Shown here: in pieces, positions 8,724 through 17,702 of the stretch
How positions within the stretch are numbered: position 1 is the stretch's first letter
How the letters are laid out: the number at the start of each line of letters is the position of its first letter
Assembly: GCA_003171335.1 (NCBI GenBank)
Contig: PMYD01000118.1
Coordinates: 40,706-88,666 of the forward strand
Direction of reading: 5' to 3'
DNA: 47,961 bases
DNA from: Phycisphaerales bacterium
GTDB taxonomy: Bacteria; Planctomycetota; Phycisphaerae; SM23-33; FEN-1343
Notes under the pieces: model-generated
The model's database searches: none
What the model saw: only the letters and a program-made list of their open reading frames with translations
What the model was told of the DNA's origin: nothing
Made by a program: the position numbers and the translations under genes

Positions 8724-9950
8724 ATGGTAACGACAATGCAGAGCGCGACGAACACAGAGAAACACGCACCCGGGATTGACCTGGGCGGCCGGCCCGCCGC
8801 CGAACCGCCGGTCAAGAAGTCCTTCTTCCGCCGGCGGCGGGCGAAGCTCGTGGCGGCCGTCATCGTGCTGGCGGTGGCAACGTACGGACTGAAATACTGG
8901 CTGCACGCCCGGCAATACGAGGAGACCGATGACGCCTTTGTCGATGGCAGCATCGTGCAGATCTCCAGCCGCGTGGCAGGCCAGATCCTCAGCGTCGAGG
9001 CGGAGGATAACCAGGATGTCGCCACGGGCGCCGTGCTGGTGCGGCTGGATGCGCGCGACAGCCAGGCGCGGCTGGACCAGGCGAATTCGGCTCTGGCGGC
9101 GGCGCGGGCCAGGTTGGCGCAGGCCAACACGCAGGTGGAGCTGATGAAGGCCGACACCGCCGCCGCCCTGGATCAGGCGCAGGGCGGCCTGGACCAGGCC
9201 CGGGCCGCCGTGGATCGGTCCAAGGCCGAGCAGGCGTACTGGCAGCAGGAGGTAAACCGGCGCGCGGAGCTCATCCAGAGCGGCGCCGTGGCGCAGAATC
9301 AGTACGACACCAGCCGGCTTTCCCTGAATACAGCCCAGGCGGCGCTGGCCGAGTCCACGGGCAAGGTCGTCTCCGCCCAGGCGGCGCTGGCCACCGCCCA
9401 GACCGCCCCGCAGCAGATCGCCGCCGCCGAGGCCCAGGCCGCCAGCGCCAAGGCCGCCATGGAGCAGGCCGCCGCCGCCGTCGCCGCAGCCGAGCTTGAT
9501 CTGTCCTACACGGTTATCCGCGCCCCGGTGGATGGGCGCATCACCCGCAAAATTGCCCGCGCGGGCCAATACGTGCAGGTGGGCCAGATCGTGACGGCCC
9601 TGGTCCAGCCGGAGGTGTGGGTGACGGCGAATTTCAAGGAAACGCAACTGACCCACATGTCCGCCGGCCAGGATGTCACGATTGTCGTCGACGCCTATCC
9701 CGGCCAGGCGTTTCACGGCGCCGTGGACAGCATCCAGGCGGGCACGGGCGCGCGCTTCAGCCTGCTGCCGCCGGAGAATGCCACCGGCAATTACGTCAAG
9801 GTCGTGCAGCGCGTGCCGGTGAAGATCCTGTTCGATCGCGAGGCCTACACGCACTGGCTGCTGGCGCCGGGCATGTCGGTGGTGCCCAGCGTGTACGTGG
9901 GCGCTGGCCGTGGCGAGCACCCGCTGCCCATCCGCACGGCCCAGCCGTGA
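8724..9950 (+). CDS. EmrA/HlyD-type membrane fusion protein
   Basis: A 408-residue adaptor with one N-terminal membrane helix at about residues 36-56 (VAAVIVLAVATYGLKYWL), then YEETDDAFVDGSIVQISSRV, the characteristic EmrA beta strand. A long Ala/Gln-rich coiled-coil hairpin and a barrel domain follow (VIRAPVDGRITRKIARAGQYV). It sits 10 bases upstream of an EmrB-like pump, so the pair should form an MFS-driven tripartite exporter, with the outer-membrane factor upstream as the obvious channel. Its hairpin segment VDRSKAEQAYW...AELIQSGAVAQNQYDTSRLSL is closely matched in the second adaptor at 13357. Start ATG follows AGGA at good spacing. Confidence 0.93.
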   Translation: MVTTMQSATNTEKHAPGIDLGGRPAAEPPVKKSFFRRRRAKLVAAVIVLAVATYGLKYWLHARQYEETDDAFVDGSIVQISSRVAGQILSVEAEDNQDVATGAVLVRLDARDSQARLDQANSALAAARARLAQANTQVELMKADTAAALDQAQGGLDQARAAVDRSKAEQAYWQQEVNRRAELIQSGAVAQNQYDTSRLSLNTAQAALAESTGKVVSAQAALATAQTAPQQIAAAEAQAASAKAAMEQAAAAVAAAELDLSYTVIRAPVDGRITRKIARAGQYVQVGQIVTALVQPEVWVTANFKETQLTHMSAGQDVTIVVDAYPGQAFHGAVDSIQAGTGARFSLLPPENATGNYVKVVQRVPVKILFDREAYTHWLLAPGMSVVPSVYVGAGRGEHPLPIRTAQP

Positions 9951-9960
9951 TTCCTTCTCG

Positions 9961-11556
9961 ATGACCTCCACCCAGGCACAACTCGATGCCGCCACCCTCG
10001 CGTGGCGGCCGCGCGCCAACGTCTGGCTCATCGGCGGCGCCGTGATGTCGGCGACCTTCATGGAGGTTCTCGACACCACGGTGGTGAACGTGGCGCTGCC
10101 GCACGTCGCCGGCACGCTGTCGGCGACGATCGAAGAATCGACCTGGACGCTCACGAGCTACCTCGTGGCCAACGCCATCGTGCTGCCGGCCACCGGCTGG
10201 CTGAGCGGCCTGTTCGGCCGCAAACGCTTTCTGATCCTGTGCGTGATCCTGTTCACGCTGGCCTCGCTGGCGTGCGGGCTGGCCACATCGCTGGGCTTCC
10301 TGATCGTGGCCCGCATCATCCAGGGCCTCGGGGGCGGGGCCATGCAGCCCATTTCGCAGGCGGTGCTGCTGGAGAGTTTCCCGCCGCACAAGCGCGGCTC
10401 GGCGATGGCCCTGTTCGGCCTGGGCGTGGTGGTGGCCCCGATCATCGGCCCCACGCTGGGCGGCTGGATCACCGACAACTATTCCTGGCGCTGGATTTTC
10501 TACATGAACCTGCCGGTGGGGCTGCTGGCGGTGTGGCTGATCCAGTCGTTCGTGGAGGACCCGCCCTATATCCGCCACGGGCGGGCGTCGAAGATCGATT
10601 TTATCGGCCTGGGGCTGCTGGCCCTCTGGATTGGCAGCCTGCACACAATGCTGGACAAGGGCCAGCAGGATGACTGGCTCAGTTCGCCGTTCATCTGCAC
10701 GCTGGCGGTGCTGGCGGCGGTGGGATTCGTGGTCTTCGTGATCTGGGAGCTGTCGGTCCGCGAGCCGGTGGTCAAGCTTCAGATCCTGCGCGACCGCAGC
10801 TTCGCCACCGGCACGGCGCTGGTGACCGTGGTGGGCGCGGTGCTGTACGGCTCCACGGCCCTGCTGCCGCTGTTCCTCCAGACCATGCTGGGCTACAGTG
10901 CCCTCGATAGCGGCCTGGCCATGAGCCCGCGCGGTCTTGGCGCCTTGGCGGCCATGCTCGTCGTCGGCCGGGTCATCGGCGTGATCGACACGCGGCTGCT
11001 GCTGGTGAGCGGCTTTGGCGCGCTGGCGTACTCGGTGGCGGCCCTGGGGGGGCTGAACCTGGATATCACATCGGCCAGCGTCGTGTGGCCCAACATCATT
11101 ACCGGCCTGTCGCTGGGCTTCATCTTCGTGCCGCTGACCACGGCCACCATGTCCTCGCTGAAAAACGACCAGATGGGCAATGCCACGGGCCTCTATAACC
11201 TGATGCGCAACATCGGCGGCGCGGCCGGCATCGCCCTGATGACCACCATGCTGGCCCGCGGCGGCCAGATGCACCAGATGAACATGGTTTCGCACCTGAC
11301 CCCTTATAATGAGACCTACCGGCAGCAGATGCAGGCCATCGGCGCCGGCCTGGCGCCGATGCTCGGCTCGGACAGGGCCGCCGGCGCCGCTTCGGTGCTG
11401 ATGTACGGCCGGCTGAGCCAGCAGGCCAACCTGGCCGCCTTCATCGACGATTTCCGGCTGCTGGCGGCGATGGCCATTTTGTGCATCCCGGCGCTGCTGC
11501 TGATGCATAACGGCCGGCATGCCGCCAGCGGTCACAAGCCAGGCGCCATGCATTAG
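9961..11556 (+). CDS. EmrB-like DHA2 MFS multidrug transporter, first tandem copy
   Basis: A 531-residue MFS protein of the 14-helix DHA2 family. Visible landmarks are FMEVLDTTVVNVALPHVAGT (motif D1), TGWLSGLFGRKRF (motif A) and GLGGGAMQPISQAV with GLGVVVAPIIGPTLGGWI (motif C region, antiporter type). I chose the ATG at 9961, 10 bases after the EmrA stop, over an in-frame start at 9910 that would overlap emrA. It is colinear with, and exactly the same length as, the next gene. Role: proton-coupled export with the EmrA-like adaptor. Confidence 0.94.
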   Translation: MTSTQAQLDAATLAWRPRANVWLIGGAVMSATFMEVLDTTVVNVALPHVAGTLSATIEESTWTLTSYLVANAIVLPATGWLSGLFGRKRFLILCVILFTLASLACGLATSLGFLIVARIIQGLGGGAMQPISQAVLLESFPPHKRGSAMALFGLGVVVAPIIGPTLGGWITDNYSWRWIFYMNLPVGLLAVWLIQSFVEDPPYIRHGRASKIDFIGLGLLALWIGSLHTMLDKGQQDDWLSSPFICTLAVLAAVGFVVFVIWELSVREPVVKLQILRDRSFATGTALVTVVGAVLYGSTALLPLFLQTMLGYSALDSGLAMSPRGLGALAAMLVVGRVIGVIDTRLLLVSGFGALAYSVAALGGLNLDITSASVVWPNIITGLSLGFIFVPLTTATMSSLKNDQMGNATGLYNLMRNIGGAAGIALMTTMLARGGQMHQMNMVSHLTPYNETYRQQMQAIGAGLAPMLGSDRAAGAASVLMYGRLSQQANLAAFIDDFRLLAAMAILCIPALLLMHNGRHAASGHKPGAMH

Positions 11557-11703
11557 TGCCGGCCGGGTTCGCCCGGCTGTGCGCTTGTCGATCGGGCGCC
11601 GTGGCCGCGGCATTGTGCGGCGGTGTTCCTGGATGGAGAATCGACGTGCGTGCAGAGAACCGACCCACGGCTTGGCACCAACGAGAGTAGCGATGCGATT
11701 TCA

Positions 11704-13299
11704 ATGACCGCCGCCTCCGCACAGATTGGCCCCGGCGCGGTTGCCTGGCATCCGCGCACCAACCCGTGGCTGATTGCCTCGGCGGTCATGCTCACCACGT
11801 TCATGGTGGTGCTGGATTCGACCGTGGTGAACGTGGCGCTGCCGCACATCGCCGGCTCGATGTCGGCCAGCGTGGAGGAGGCCACCTGGACGCTCACCAG
11901 TTTCCTGGTCGCCATGGCGATTGTGCTGCCGGCCACCGGCTGGCTGGGCAGCCTGCTGGGGCGAAAGCGGCTGCTGCTGGCGTGCGTGGTCGTCTTTACG
12001 CTGGCCTCGGTGGCGTGCGGGGCGGCCCAGTCGCTGGGATTTCTCATCGTGGCGCGGGTCATCCAGGGACTCGGGGGCGGAGCCATGCAGCCCATTTCGC
12101 AGGCGGTGCTGCTGGAGAGTTTTCCGCCGAAAAAACGCGGCGTGGCCATGGCGGTTTTCGGCCTGGGCGTGGTCGTGGCGCCCATCATCGGGCCGACCCT
12201 GGGCGGCTGGATTACCGACAACTACTCCTGGCGCTGGATCTTCTACATCAATATCCCCATCGGCCTGATGGCCGTGTCGCTGATTAAGGCCTTCCTGGAG
12301 GACCCGCCGTACATTCGCACGGCCCGTCCGGGCCGGCTGGACCTGTTCGGACTGGTCGTGCTGGCCATCTGGGTGGGCAGCCTGCACGTGGCCCTCGATA
12401 AGGGCCAGCAGGAAGACTGGCTCAGTTCGCCGCTCATCGGCGCCTTGCTGGCGATGGCGGCCGTCGGCTTCATCGTTTTCATCTTCTGGGAGTGGCATGC
12501 CCGGCACCCGGTGGTGGATCTGCACATCCTGCGCGACCGCAATTTCTCCGTCGGCACGGGCCTGATCACCGTGGTGGGCGCGGTCTTATACGGCTCCACC
12601 GCCCTGCTGCCGCTCTTTCTTCAGACATTGCTGGGCTATACCGCTCTGAAAAGCGGCCTGACCGTCAGCCCGCGCGGCGTCGGCTCTCTGGTCGCGATGT
12701 TCATGGTCGGCCGGCTGATCGGCCTGATCGACGGCCGCGCGCTGCTGGTGGGCGGGTTTATCGCCCTGGCTTACTCCACGTACGCGCTGGGCAACCTGGA
12801 CCTCCAGATCGCCCCCTCCAGCGTCGTCTGGCCGAACATCCTGACGGGGCTGTCGCTGGGGTTCATCTTCGTGCCCCTGACAACCAGCGCCATGGGCATG
12901 CTGCGCAACGAGCAGATGGCCAATGCAACCGGCATTTACAATCTCATGCGCAATATCGGCGGCGCCGTCGGCATCGCGCTGATGACCACGATGCTGGCCC
13001 GCGGCGGCCAGGTGCACCAGACCATCATGGTGGCCCATGCCACACCGTATAATGCACCCTATCAGCAGCAATTACAGGCGATCCAGTCGGGGCTGGCGCC
13101 GATAAGCGGGAATTACCTCGCCGCGCAGCAGGCGTACGGCGTGCTGTACGGCCAGGTGGGCCGGCAGGCGACGTTGTGGGCGTTTGTGGATAATTTCCGC
13201 CTGCTCGCGGCGATGACGGTCTTGTGCATGCCGGCGCTGCTGCTCTTGCGGCGCCTGCGACACGAGAAACATGCGACCCAGCCGGCGATTGCCGACTAG
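11704..13299 (+). CDS. EmrB-like DHA2 MFS multidrug transporter, second tandem copy
   Basis: From the ATG at 11704 this is 531 residues, identical in length to the preceding pump and alignable by eye without gaps (VLDSTVVNVALPHIAGSMSA, GLGGGAMQPISQAVLLESF, WITDNYSWRWIFYINIPIG). Differences cluster in the cytoplasmic central loop, the last periplasmic loop and the C-terminal tail, as expected for paralogues with altered substrate range. The 147-base gap from the first copy contains a short GC hairpin (GCCGGG-ttc-GCCCGGC, about 11562-11578). Whether it uses the EmrA-like adaptor or the HlyD adaptor downstream cannot be decided. An in-frame start at 11623 would add 27 unconserved residues. Confidence 0.93.
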   Translation: MTAASAQIGPGAVAWHPRTNPWLIASAVMLTTFMVVLDSTVVNVALPHIAGSMSASVEEATWTLTSFLVAMAIVLPATGWLGSLLGRKRLLLACVVVFTLASVACGAAQSLGFLIVARVIQGLGGGAMQPISQAVLLESFPPKKRGVAMAVFGLGVVVAPIIGPTLGGWITDNYSWRWIFYINIPIGLMAVSLIKAFLEDPPYIRTARPGRLDLFGLVVLAIWVGSLHVALDKGQQEDWLSSPLIGALLAMAAVGFIVFIFWEWHARHPVVDLHILRDRNFSVGTGLITVVGAVLYGSTALLPLFLQTLLGYTALKSGLTVSPRGVGSLVAMFMVGRLIGLIDGRALLVGGFIALAYSTYALGNLDLQIAPSSVVWPNILTGLSLGFIFVPLTTSAMGMLRNEQMANATGIYNLMRNIGGAVGIALMTTMLARGGQVHQTIMVAHATPYNAPYQQQLQAIQSGLAPISGNYLAAQQAYGVLYGQVGRQATLWAFVDNFRLLAAMTVLCMPALLLLRRLRHEKHATQPAIAD

Positions 13300-13356
13300 C
13301 GGGGACAGCTATCCCCCAGAACCGATGGATACGCCGCTCGTAAAAACGGAACGTGC

Positions 13357-14517
13357 ATGAAACGCAGCAGACTGCTGGTGCCGGTCATCGTGCTGATCCT
13401 TGCCGCCGTCGCGGCTGTCATTTGTTTCCTCGCGCGGCCGCACGGCCCGCAGCCCACCTTGCGCGTCTCGGGCAATATCGAGGTGACCCAGGTGCCCCTT
13501 AGCTTTCGCCTGCCCGGCTGGGTGAGCCAGCGCCCGGTGGATGAAGGTTACGTGGTCAAACCCGGTGAGCTGGTGGCCAAGCTGGACCCCAACGAACTGG
13601 AGCAGGATCTGCGGCAGCGTCAGGCCGCCCAGGAGACGGCTGCCGCCGCCCTGGCGGAGCTGGAGGCCGGCTCGCGGCCGGAGGAGATCGCCGCGACCAA
13701 GGCCACGGTCGATCGTTCCAAGGCCGAGCAGGCGTTCTGGGAAACGGAGGTCCAGCGCCGCGCCGAGCTGCTGAAGACCGGCGCCGTCGCCCAGAGCCAG
13801 TACGACACCAGCCGCATGTCGCTGGATGTGGCCAAGGCCGCCGTGGATGAGGCTCAGCAGCGCTACACGCTGGCGGTGAAGGGCCCCCGCCAGGAGGATA
13901 TCGAGCAGGGCCGCACGCGGCTGAAGGAGGCCCAGGAAGCCCTCGCGGTGGCCAAGACGCACCTGGGGTACGCCACGCTGGCAAGCCCCCTGCCGGGCGT
14001 GGTGCTCTCCAAGAATGTCGAGCCCGGCGAATTTGTCGCCGCCGGCACGCCCATTGTCACCGTCGGCAATCTCCAGGACATGTGGCTGCGGGCCTATATC
14101 CCCGGCACGGAGCTGGGCACGGTGAAACTCGGCCAGGCGGTCAGCCTATACACCGACAGCTACCCCGGCAAGGCTTATGCGGGACGGGTGACGTTCATCG
14201 CCGCCGAGTCGGAATTCACGCCCAAGACCGTGCAGACGAACAAGGAGCGGGTCAAGCTGGTCTATCGCATCAAGATCACCATCGACAACCCGAACATGGA
14301 ACTCAAGCCCGGCATGCCCGCCGATGCGGACATAAACCTGACGGGCGGCAGCAGTGGAGCCCCTTCCCAGCGTAGCACGGGCATCTCTTGCGGGCGTAGC
14401 ACGGGCATCTTGCCCGTGAGTCTCACGGGCGTCTCGCCCGTGTCTTGTTCCTCTCTTCTTCCCGTGCACGGGCGAGACGCCCGTGCCACTCATGGGCGGG
14501 ACGCCCATGCTACGTGA
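13357..14517 (+). CDS. HlyD/YbhG-type adaptor of an ABC exporter
   Basis: A 386-residue adaptor with an N-terminal anchor (LLVPVIVLILAAVAAVICFL), lipoyl-like region (VSGNIEVTQVPLSFRLPGWV), coiled-coil hairpin and barrel. It precedes two ABC ATPases and two ABC-2 permeases, matching the E. coli ybhG-ybhF-ybhS-ybhR layout, so it should be the periplasmic arm of that exporter. The conserved protein appears to end near residue 338 (DINLTGG). The last 48 residues (RSTGIL..., HGRDARATHGRDAHAT) are encoded by a dispersed repeat that also supplies the stop codon. The stop overlaps the ATPase start by 11 bases. Confidence 0.92.
   Translation: MKRSRLLVPVIVLILAAVAAVICFLARPHGPQPTLRVSGNIEVTQVPLSFRLPGWVSQRPVDEGYVVKPGELVAKLDPNELEQDLRQRQAAQETAAAALAELEAGSRPEEIAATKATVDRSKAEQAFWETEVQRRAELLKTGAVAQSQYDTSRMSLDVAKAAVDEAQQRYTLAVKGPRQEDIEQGRTRLKEAQEALAVAKTHLGYATLASPLPGVVLSKNVEPGEFVAAGTPIVTVGNLQDMWLRAYIPGTELGTVKLGQAVSLYTDSYPGKAYAGRVTFIAAESEFTPKTVQTNKERVKLVYRIKITIDNPNMELKPGMPADADINLTGGSSGAPSQRSTGISCGRSTGILPVSLTGVSPVSCSSLLPVHGRDARATHGRDAHAT
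14372..14513. repeat. GRDAHAT-type repeat element, copy 2 (intragenic)
   Basis: The element runs from GTAGCACGGGC (14372) to GCCCATGCTAC (ending 14513), with an apparent internal duplication of its left end at 14396. It lies inside the adaptor reading frame, encodes its last 48 residues, and contains the start codon options of the next gene. Confidence 0.85.
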
Positions 14518-15451
14518 GAACCTGGAGCCCATCCACATCGACGGCCTGACCAAGCGCTTCGATGAGGAGACGGCCCTCGATGGGCTGAGCCTGACCGTGG
14601 CCCAAGGCGAGGTCTTCGGCCTGGTCGGGCCTGACGGCGCCGGCAAGACCACCACGATGCGGCTGTTGACGGGAATTCTCCTGCCCACAGCCGGCAGTGC
14701 GCACGTCGCCGGCTTTGACGTGGTGAAGGACCCCGAGCAGGTCAAGGAGCACATCGGCTACGTCAGCCAGCGGTTTGGGCTCTACGCCGATCTGACCGTC
14801 AACGAGAACGTCGATTTCTACGCCGATATCTACGGCGTCACCCGCCAGGCCCGCGCGGAGCGCTCCACGCGGCTGCTGGAATTCAGCGGCCTGTCCGCCT
14901 TCGGCCGCCGGCGGGCCGGCGACCTCTCCGGCGGGATGAAGCAGAAGCTCGCCCTGACGTGCGCCCTGATCCACACGCCGCGCGTGCTTTTCCTCGATGA
15001 ACCCACCAGCGGCGTCGATCCGGTCAGCCGGCGCGATTTCTGGAAGCTGCTGTACCAGCTCCTGCGCCAGAACGTCACGATCTTCGTCTCCACGGCCTAT
15101 CTCGATGAGGCCGAGCGCTGCAGCCGCGTGGCGTTGCTCGACCGCGGCAAGCTCCTGGCCCTGGGCACGCCCGAGGAGGTCAAGCGGCTGATGAAGGGCG
15201 ATATCCTGGAAGTGCGCAGCCCGCGGCCGCGCGAGACCTCCGCCGTGCTGCGAAAAGAGTTCCCCCAGGCCAGCGTGGGCCTGTTCGCCGACCGCGTGCA
15301 CGTCGGCACGGAAGAACCCGAGAAGGTGCAGCCGCGCATCCGCCCGGTGCTCGAGGCGCACGGCATCGAGCTGGAAGAGGTCAAGACCATCGAGCCCACG
15401 CTGGAGGATGTGTTCATCTCCATCCTGGGCGGTCGCACGGCGGACGGCTGA
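14507..15451 (+). CDS. ABC exporter ATPase 1 (YbhF N-half-like, altered H-loop)
   Basis: A 314-residue ATPase from ATG 14507 (MLRENLEPIHIDGL). Walker A is GPDGAGKTT at residues 41-49, Q-loop Gln88, signature LSGGM at 140-144, Walker B VLFLDE at 160-165 with the catalytic Glu present. The switch region reads FVSTAYLDEAE, with Ala197 where most ABC ATPases have His. The second ATPase has the normal TTHYMDEAE. This looks like the two halves of YbhF encoded separately: one degenerate and one canonical site. Alternative starts at 14483 (GTG) and 14492 lie wholly inside the repeat. Confidence 0.93.
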   Translation: MLRENLEPIHIDGLTKRFDEETALDGLSLTVAQGEVFGLVGPDGAGKTTTMRLLTGILLPTAGSAHVAGFDVVKDPEQVKEHIGYVSQRFGLYADLTVNENVDFYADIYGVTRQARAERSTRLLEFSGLSAFGRRRAGDLSGGMKQKLALTCALIHTPRVLFLDEPTSGVDPVSRRDFWKLLYQLLRQNVTIFVSTAYLDEAERCSRVALLDRGKLLALGTPEEVKRLMKGDILEVRSPRPRETSAVLRKEFPQASVGLFADRVHVGTEEPEKVQPRIRPVLEAHGIELEEVKTIEPTLEDVFISILGGRTADG

Positions 15452-15452
15452 C

Positions 15453-16427
15453 ATGACCAACGCCAATGGCGAAAAAACCGTCGTGGTGAAAGACCTCCAG
15501 CGGAGGTTCGGCAACTTCGTCGCCGTGGACGGCGTCAGCTTCGAGGTGAATAAGGGCGAAATCTTCGGCTTTCTCGGACCCAACGGGGCCGGCAAGAGCA
15601 CCACCATCCGCATGCTGTGCGGCATCTTGTCCCCCACCGGCGGTAGAGGCACGGTGGCGGGTTACGACGTCGCCACGCAGGCCGAGCGGATCAAGGCGAA
15701 CGTCGGCTACATGAGCCAGAAGTTCTCGCTCTACGAGGAACTGACCGTCGAGGAGAACATCGACTTTTACAGCGGCATCTACCGCATCGCCCCGGCGGCC
15801 AAGAGGCAGCGCAAGGAATGGGTGCTCGAAATCGCCGGCCTGACCGAACGCCGCCACTGGCGCACCAGCACGCTTTCCGGCGGCTGGAAACAGCGGCTGG
15901 CCCTGGGCTGCGCGGTGCTGCACGAGCCGCCCATCCTGTTCCTGGATGAGCCCACCAGCGGCGTGGACCCCTTGAGCCGGCGGCGATTCTGGGACCTCAT
16001 CTACGACATGTCCGGCCGCGGCGTGACTGTGTTCGTCACCACCCATTACATGGATGAGGCCGAGTATTGCGGGCGGATCGGCCTGATCTACCGCGGCAAG
16101 CTCATCGCCTCGGGAACGCCGCGGCAGCTCAAGACCGAAAAGATGACCGACCGCATCCTGGAGGTCCAGGTCGATAAGCCCGCCGATGCCATGGACGAAC
16201 TGGAGCACCTGGAGGACATCAAAGAAGTGGCCCTGTTCGGCAAGGCCCTGCATGTGGTGGTCGCTGATGCCCAGGCGATGATCGAGCCTATCCGTCGCAA
16301 ACTCGCCGAGGGCGGCTACCGCGTACGCAGCGTGGAGCCCATCGTGCCCTCGCTGGAGGATGTGTTCGTGGCGCTGATCGAGGCCCACGACCGCGAGGCG
16401 CCGCCGCAGGAGGAGGTGCGGCGATGA
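15453..16427 (+). CDS. ABC exporter ATPase 2 (YbhF C-half-like)
   Basis: A 324-residue ATPase starting at ATG 15453, one base after the previous stop; a longer frame from 15408 would overlap the upstream gene. Walker A GPNGAGKST at about residues 42-50, signature LSGGWKQRL, Walker B ILFLDEPTSGVDP and the switch His in VTTHYMDEAEYC are all intact, so this is the competent hydrolysis partner. The C-terminal domain (EPIVPSLEDVFVALIE) is that of DrrA/YbhF-type exporters. The ATGA overlap with the permease gene indicates translational coupling. Confidence 0.95.
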   Translation: MTNANGEKTVVVKDLQRRFGNFVAVDGVSFEVNKGEIFGFLGPNGAGKSTTIRMLCGILSPTGGRGTVAGYDVATQAERIKANVGYMSQKFSLYEELTVEENIDFYSGIYRIAPAAKRQRKEWVLEIAGLTERRHWRTSTLSGGWKQRLALGCAVLHEPPILFLDEPTSGVDPLSRRRFWDLIYDMSGRGVTVFVTTHYMDEAEYCGRIGLIYRGKLIASGTPRQLKTEKMTDRILEVQVDKPADAMDELEHLEDIKEVALFGKALHVVVADAQAMIEPIRRKLAEGGYRVRSVEPIVPSLEDVFVALIEAHDREAPPQEEVRR

Positions 16428-17566
16428 GCCACCTTTCCGCACGGCGCGCCTGGGCCATGGCCCGAAAGGAATTCCTGCACGTCATCCGCGACCCCTGGAG
16501 CCTGGGCGGGGCCATCTTCATTCCCATGCTGCTGCTGATCCTCTTTGGCTACGCACTGACGCTCGATGTGGACCGCGTGCCGCTGGTCATCTGGGACCAG
16601 AGCTCCACCGCCGCCAGCCGCGACCTGATTTCACAGTTCACCGGCTCGCGGTACTTCGCCGTGCACGCGTACATCACCAGCTATCACGAACTGGACCGCG
16701 CCATCGATGCGCGCGACGCGCTGGCGGGCCTGGTCGTGCCGCGCAACTTCGCCCAGCGGCTGGATTCCGGCTCCGACGCGCCCGTGCAGCTCATCCTGGA
16801 TGGCAGCGACTCCATGACCGCCACGCTGGCGCTGGGTTACGCCACGGCCGTCGTGGATGGCTACTCGCAGAAGATCGCCCTGGCGCATTTCCAGCGCATC
16901 GGCGGCCGCCAGCCAGCTCCGCCGCTGGACCTGCGGCCGCGGGTGTGGTTCAACGCCGATCTGGAATCGCGAAACTCCATCGTGCCCGGGCTGATCGTCA
17001 TCAGCATGATGATCATCGCCGCCATGCTCACCAGCCTGACCATCGCCCGCGAATGGGAACGCGGCACGATGGAGCAACTGGTGTCCACGCCGGTCAAGGG
17101 TTACGAAGTGATCGCGGGCAAGCTGCTGCCCTATTTCGCCATCGGCATGTTCGACATGCTGATGGTGGTGCTGATGGGCTATTTCCTCTTCCACGTGCCG
17201 CTGCGGGGAAGCGTGGGCCTGCTGATCGCGGTCTCGGCGGTTTTCCTGGCGGGCGTGCTGGCGATGGGCATGCTCATCAGCATTGTCACGCGCAGCCAGC
17301 TTCTCTCCAGCCAACTGGCGATGATCGTGACGTTCCTGCCGGCGTTCCTGCTGTCGGGGTTCATCTACCCCATCGACAACATGCCCGCGCCGATCCGGGC
17401 GGTGACGTACCTGATTCCCGCGCGGTACTTCATCGAGCTCTTGCGAGGGATCTACCTGAAGGGCGTCGGCCTGTCCGTGCTGGCCTTCGATGCGGGCTTG
17501 CTGCTCGCCTTTACCGTGCTGATGCTCGCCGGGGCCAATCTGGCCTTCAAGAAGAGGCTCGCCTAG
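16424..17566 (+). CDS. ABC-2 type permease 1 (YbhS/YbhR-like)
   Basis: A 380-residue permease of the ABC2_membrane_3 type: N-terminal helix after ARKEFLHVIRDPWSLGG, a large extracytoplasmic domain (about residues 45-175), then five hydrophobic segments, including the conserved GTMEQLVSTPVKGYEVIAGKL and FLLSGFIYPIDNMP. It should pair with the permease at 17703 to form the membrane channel driven by the two ATPases. Its start overlaps the ATPase stop by 4 bases. In this family the substrates are drugs or membrane-active compounds; nothing here narrows it further. Confidence 0.94.
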   Translation: MSHLSARRAWAMARKEFLHVIRDPWSLGGAIFIPMLLLILFGYALTLDVDRVPLVIWDQSSTAASRDLISQFTGSRYFAVHAYITSYHELDRAIDARDALAGLVVPRNFAQRLDSGSDAPVQLILDGSDSMTATLALGYATAVVDGYSQKIALAHFQRIGGRQPAPPLDLRPRVWFNADLESRNSIVPGLIVISMMIIAAMLTSLTIAREWERGTMEQLVSTPVKGYEVIAGKLLPYFAIGMFDMLMVVLMGYFLFHVPLRGSVGLLIAVSAVFLAGVLAMGMLISIVTRSQLLSSQLAMIVTFLPAFLLSGFIYPIDNMPAPIRAVTYLIPARYFIELLRGIYLKGVGLSVLAFDAGLLLAFTVLMLAGANLAFKKRLA

Positions 17567-17590
17567 CCATGCTGGAACGCGACAAGACCC

Positions 17591-17687
17591 GTAGCACGGG
17601 CGTCTCGCCCGTGAGTAGCACGGCCATCTTGGCCGTGCTTTTTGGCCGTTTCTTCGGTTCTTGTCACGGGCGGGACGCCCATGCTAC
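17591..17687. repeat. GRDAHAT-type repeat element, copy 3, between 13-bp direct repeats
   Basis: The element runs GTAGCACGGGCGTCTCGCCC to GCCCATGCTAC. It separates two identical 13-bp sequences CATGCTGGAACGC at 17568-17580 and 17702-17714; the second is the true start of the downstream permease (MLER). The first copy is a vestigial start that runs into the repeat. This looks like an insertion that duplicated the gene start. Confidence 0.8.
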
Positions 17688-17702
17688 GTATTCAGAGGTT
17701 TC

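Noticed and set aside
9796..11613. Long antisense frame opposite the first EmrB gene
   Set aside because: Same shadow composition, and no recognisable domain.
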